Shown piece by piece: positions 23,224 to 23,665 of a stretch of DNA of 23,665 nucleotides. Every line of letters starts with the position of its first letter. The stretch's first letter is position 1. The notes below the pieces were generated by a model. That model ran no database searches and was not told the DNA's origin. It saw only the letters and a list, made by a program, of their open reading frames with translations. The stretch lies in the NCBI GenBank assembly GCA_900551705.1, contig URWY01000012.1:1-23665 (forward strand). The letters run 5' to 3'. Both the position numbers and the translations under genes were made by a program. The stretch comes from an uncultured Bacillota bacterium (GTDB taxonomy: Bacteria; Bacillota; Clostridia; Christensenellales; UBA1242).

Positions 23224-23665
23224 ATGAATAATGAAATAAGTAATGGTTGGATAGACATTATATCTAAAATGTATAAAGACTTACATAATTCAGAAAGAGT
23301 TTTGCATGTTTCAAAAGAATCTGATAAAAAAAGAGAAAGATTACTTAATTATTTTAGTAGATTAGAAGAAATACATAAGAGAGTATCCGAGAGTAAAAAT
23401 AAATCTGATGAAAAGTTACTTAAAGGCTTCTATTACGATTTATATGTAATAAAACCTGAAAACATACCTGAATCCTATTTTCAAAATCAAGTTAAACTTG
23501 CTAGGGAAAGAGGATATGGTAATATTAGACTAACTAATGAAGATAGAAAAAGAATGACTGTTCAAGTTATCGAAGACCAAAAACATTCTTTAGATAAGTG
23601 GATAGAATATTTTTTATATGATGAAGAAAGTAAATCTTATGAAATGTGGGAAAAATACTGGGTAT
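23224..23665 (+). CDS. Unrecognised protein, N-terminal part, runs off the window
   Basis: An open frame from ATG 23224 continues for 147 codons to the window edge. AGGTG at 23210-23214 is a weak ribosome site nine bases upstream, and TATTAT at about 23203-23208 may be part of a promoter. The visible protein is highly charged and helical: MNNEISNGWIDIISKMY at the start, with many Lys, Glu and Arg to about residue 75. It then has a block with PENIPESYFQNQVKLARERG and later WIEYFLYDEE and YEMWEKYW. No signal peptide or membrane segment is present. I cannot name the family. Codon choice here (many TTA, AGT, ATA, GAT, AGA) differs from genes left of 22862, in line with foreign or mis-joined DNA. 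Confidence 0.6.
   Translation, partial: MNNEISNGWIDIISKMYKDLHNSERVLHVSKESDKKRERLLNYFSRLEEIHKRVSESKNKSDEKLLKGFYYDLYVIKPENIPESYFQNQVKLARERGYGNIRLTNEDRKRMTVQVIEDQKHSLDKWIEYFLYDEESKSYEMWEKYWV

Overview
The window is a stretch of low-GC bacterial chromosome. The gene set points to an uncultured, anaerobic, gut-type Firmicute (Clostridia-like). It has RNase Y, Tex, a YbiT/YkpA-type ABC-F protein, HemZ, formate-tetrahydrofolate ligase, a YkvI-type membrane protein, a bacillus-style collagen-like surface protein, GGAGG-type ribosome binding sites and short AT-flanked bidirectional terminators. No phage structural gene, insertion sequence, CRISPR array or rRNA is visible. The lineage is inferred from family content only.

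Layout. Positions 1-1427 hold the 3' end of a large surface protein with a TasA/camelysin-like stretch followed by BspA-type leucine-rich repeats. Positions 1456-5026 hold a peptidase E (S51) gene divergent from fhs, and a YkvI-type membrane gene convergent with fhs; the fhs terminator lies inside the YkvI 3' end. Positions 5108-7497 carry three little-known genes: a secreted protein with a YkuD-like motif, a lipoprotein, and a cytosolic protein that appears to be made from a leaderless mRNA. Positions 7527-13096 hold the ABC-F gene divergent from an overlapping recJ-hemZ pair. Positions 13142-13899 hold a DUF84/YjjX nucleotide-cleanup enzyme behind a structured leader of about 175 nt. Positions 14021-17173 hold a collagen-like protein gene tail-to-tail with tex. 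Positions 17174-17888 contain a two-copy 105-bp tandem repeat, a tRNA-Arg(TCG) and promoters. Positions 17889-20248 hold rny and a glycerophosphodiesterase gene sharing one terminator. Positions 20398-22761 hold lepA (apparently leaderless) and a YgjV-type membrane gene.

The right end is anomalous. The gene that normally follows lepA in Firmicutes, hemW, starts at 22754 but keeps only about 36 codons, including its radical-SAM cysteines. It then runs in frame into the C-terminal half of an unrelated DUF308/HdeD-like membrane protein. From about 22862 to the end the DNA reads as different in origin: codon choice differs, and an unrecognised gene runs off the edge. This is either a real recombination junction or an assembly chimera.

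Most genes are unrelated housekeeping units with their own promoters, not one pathway. The clearest couplings are recJ-hemZ (17-nt overlap), lepA-ygjV-hemW' (9-nt gap, then 8-nt overlap), and convergent pairs sharing bidirectional terminators. I see no convincing new multi-gene system. The best leads are the broken hemW junction, two consensus promoters placed to give leaderless mRNAs, the structured yjjX leader with a possible AUU-start leader peptide, and the tandem repeats beside the tRNA.
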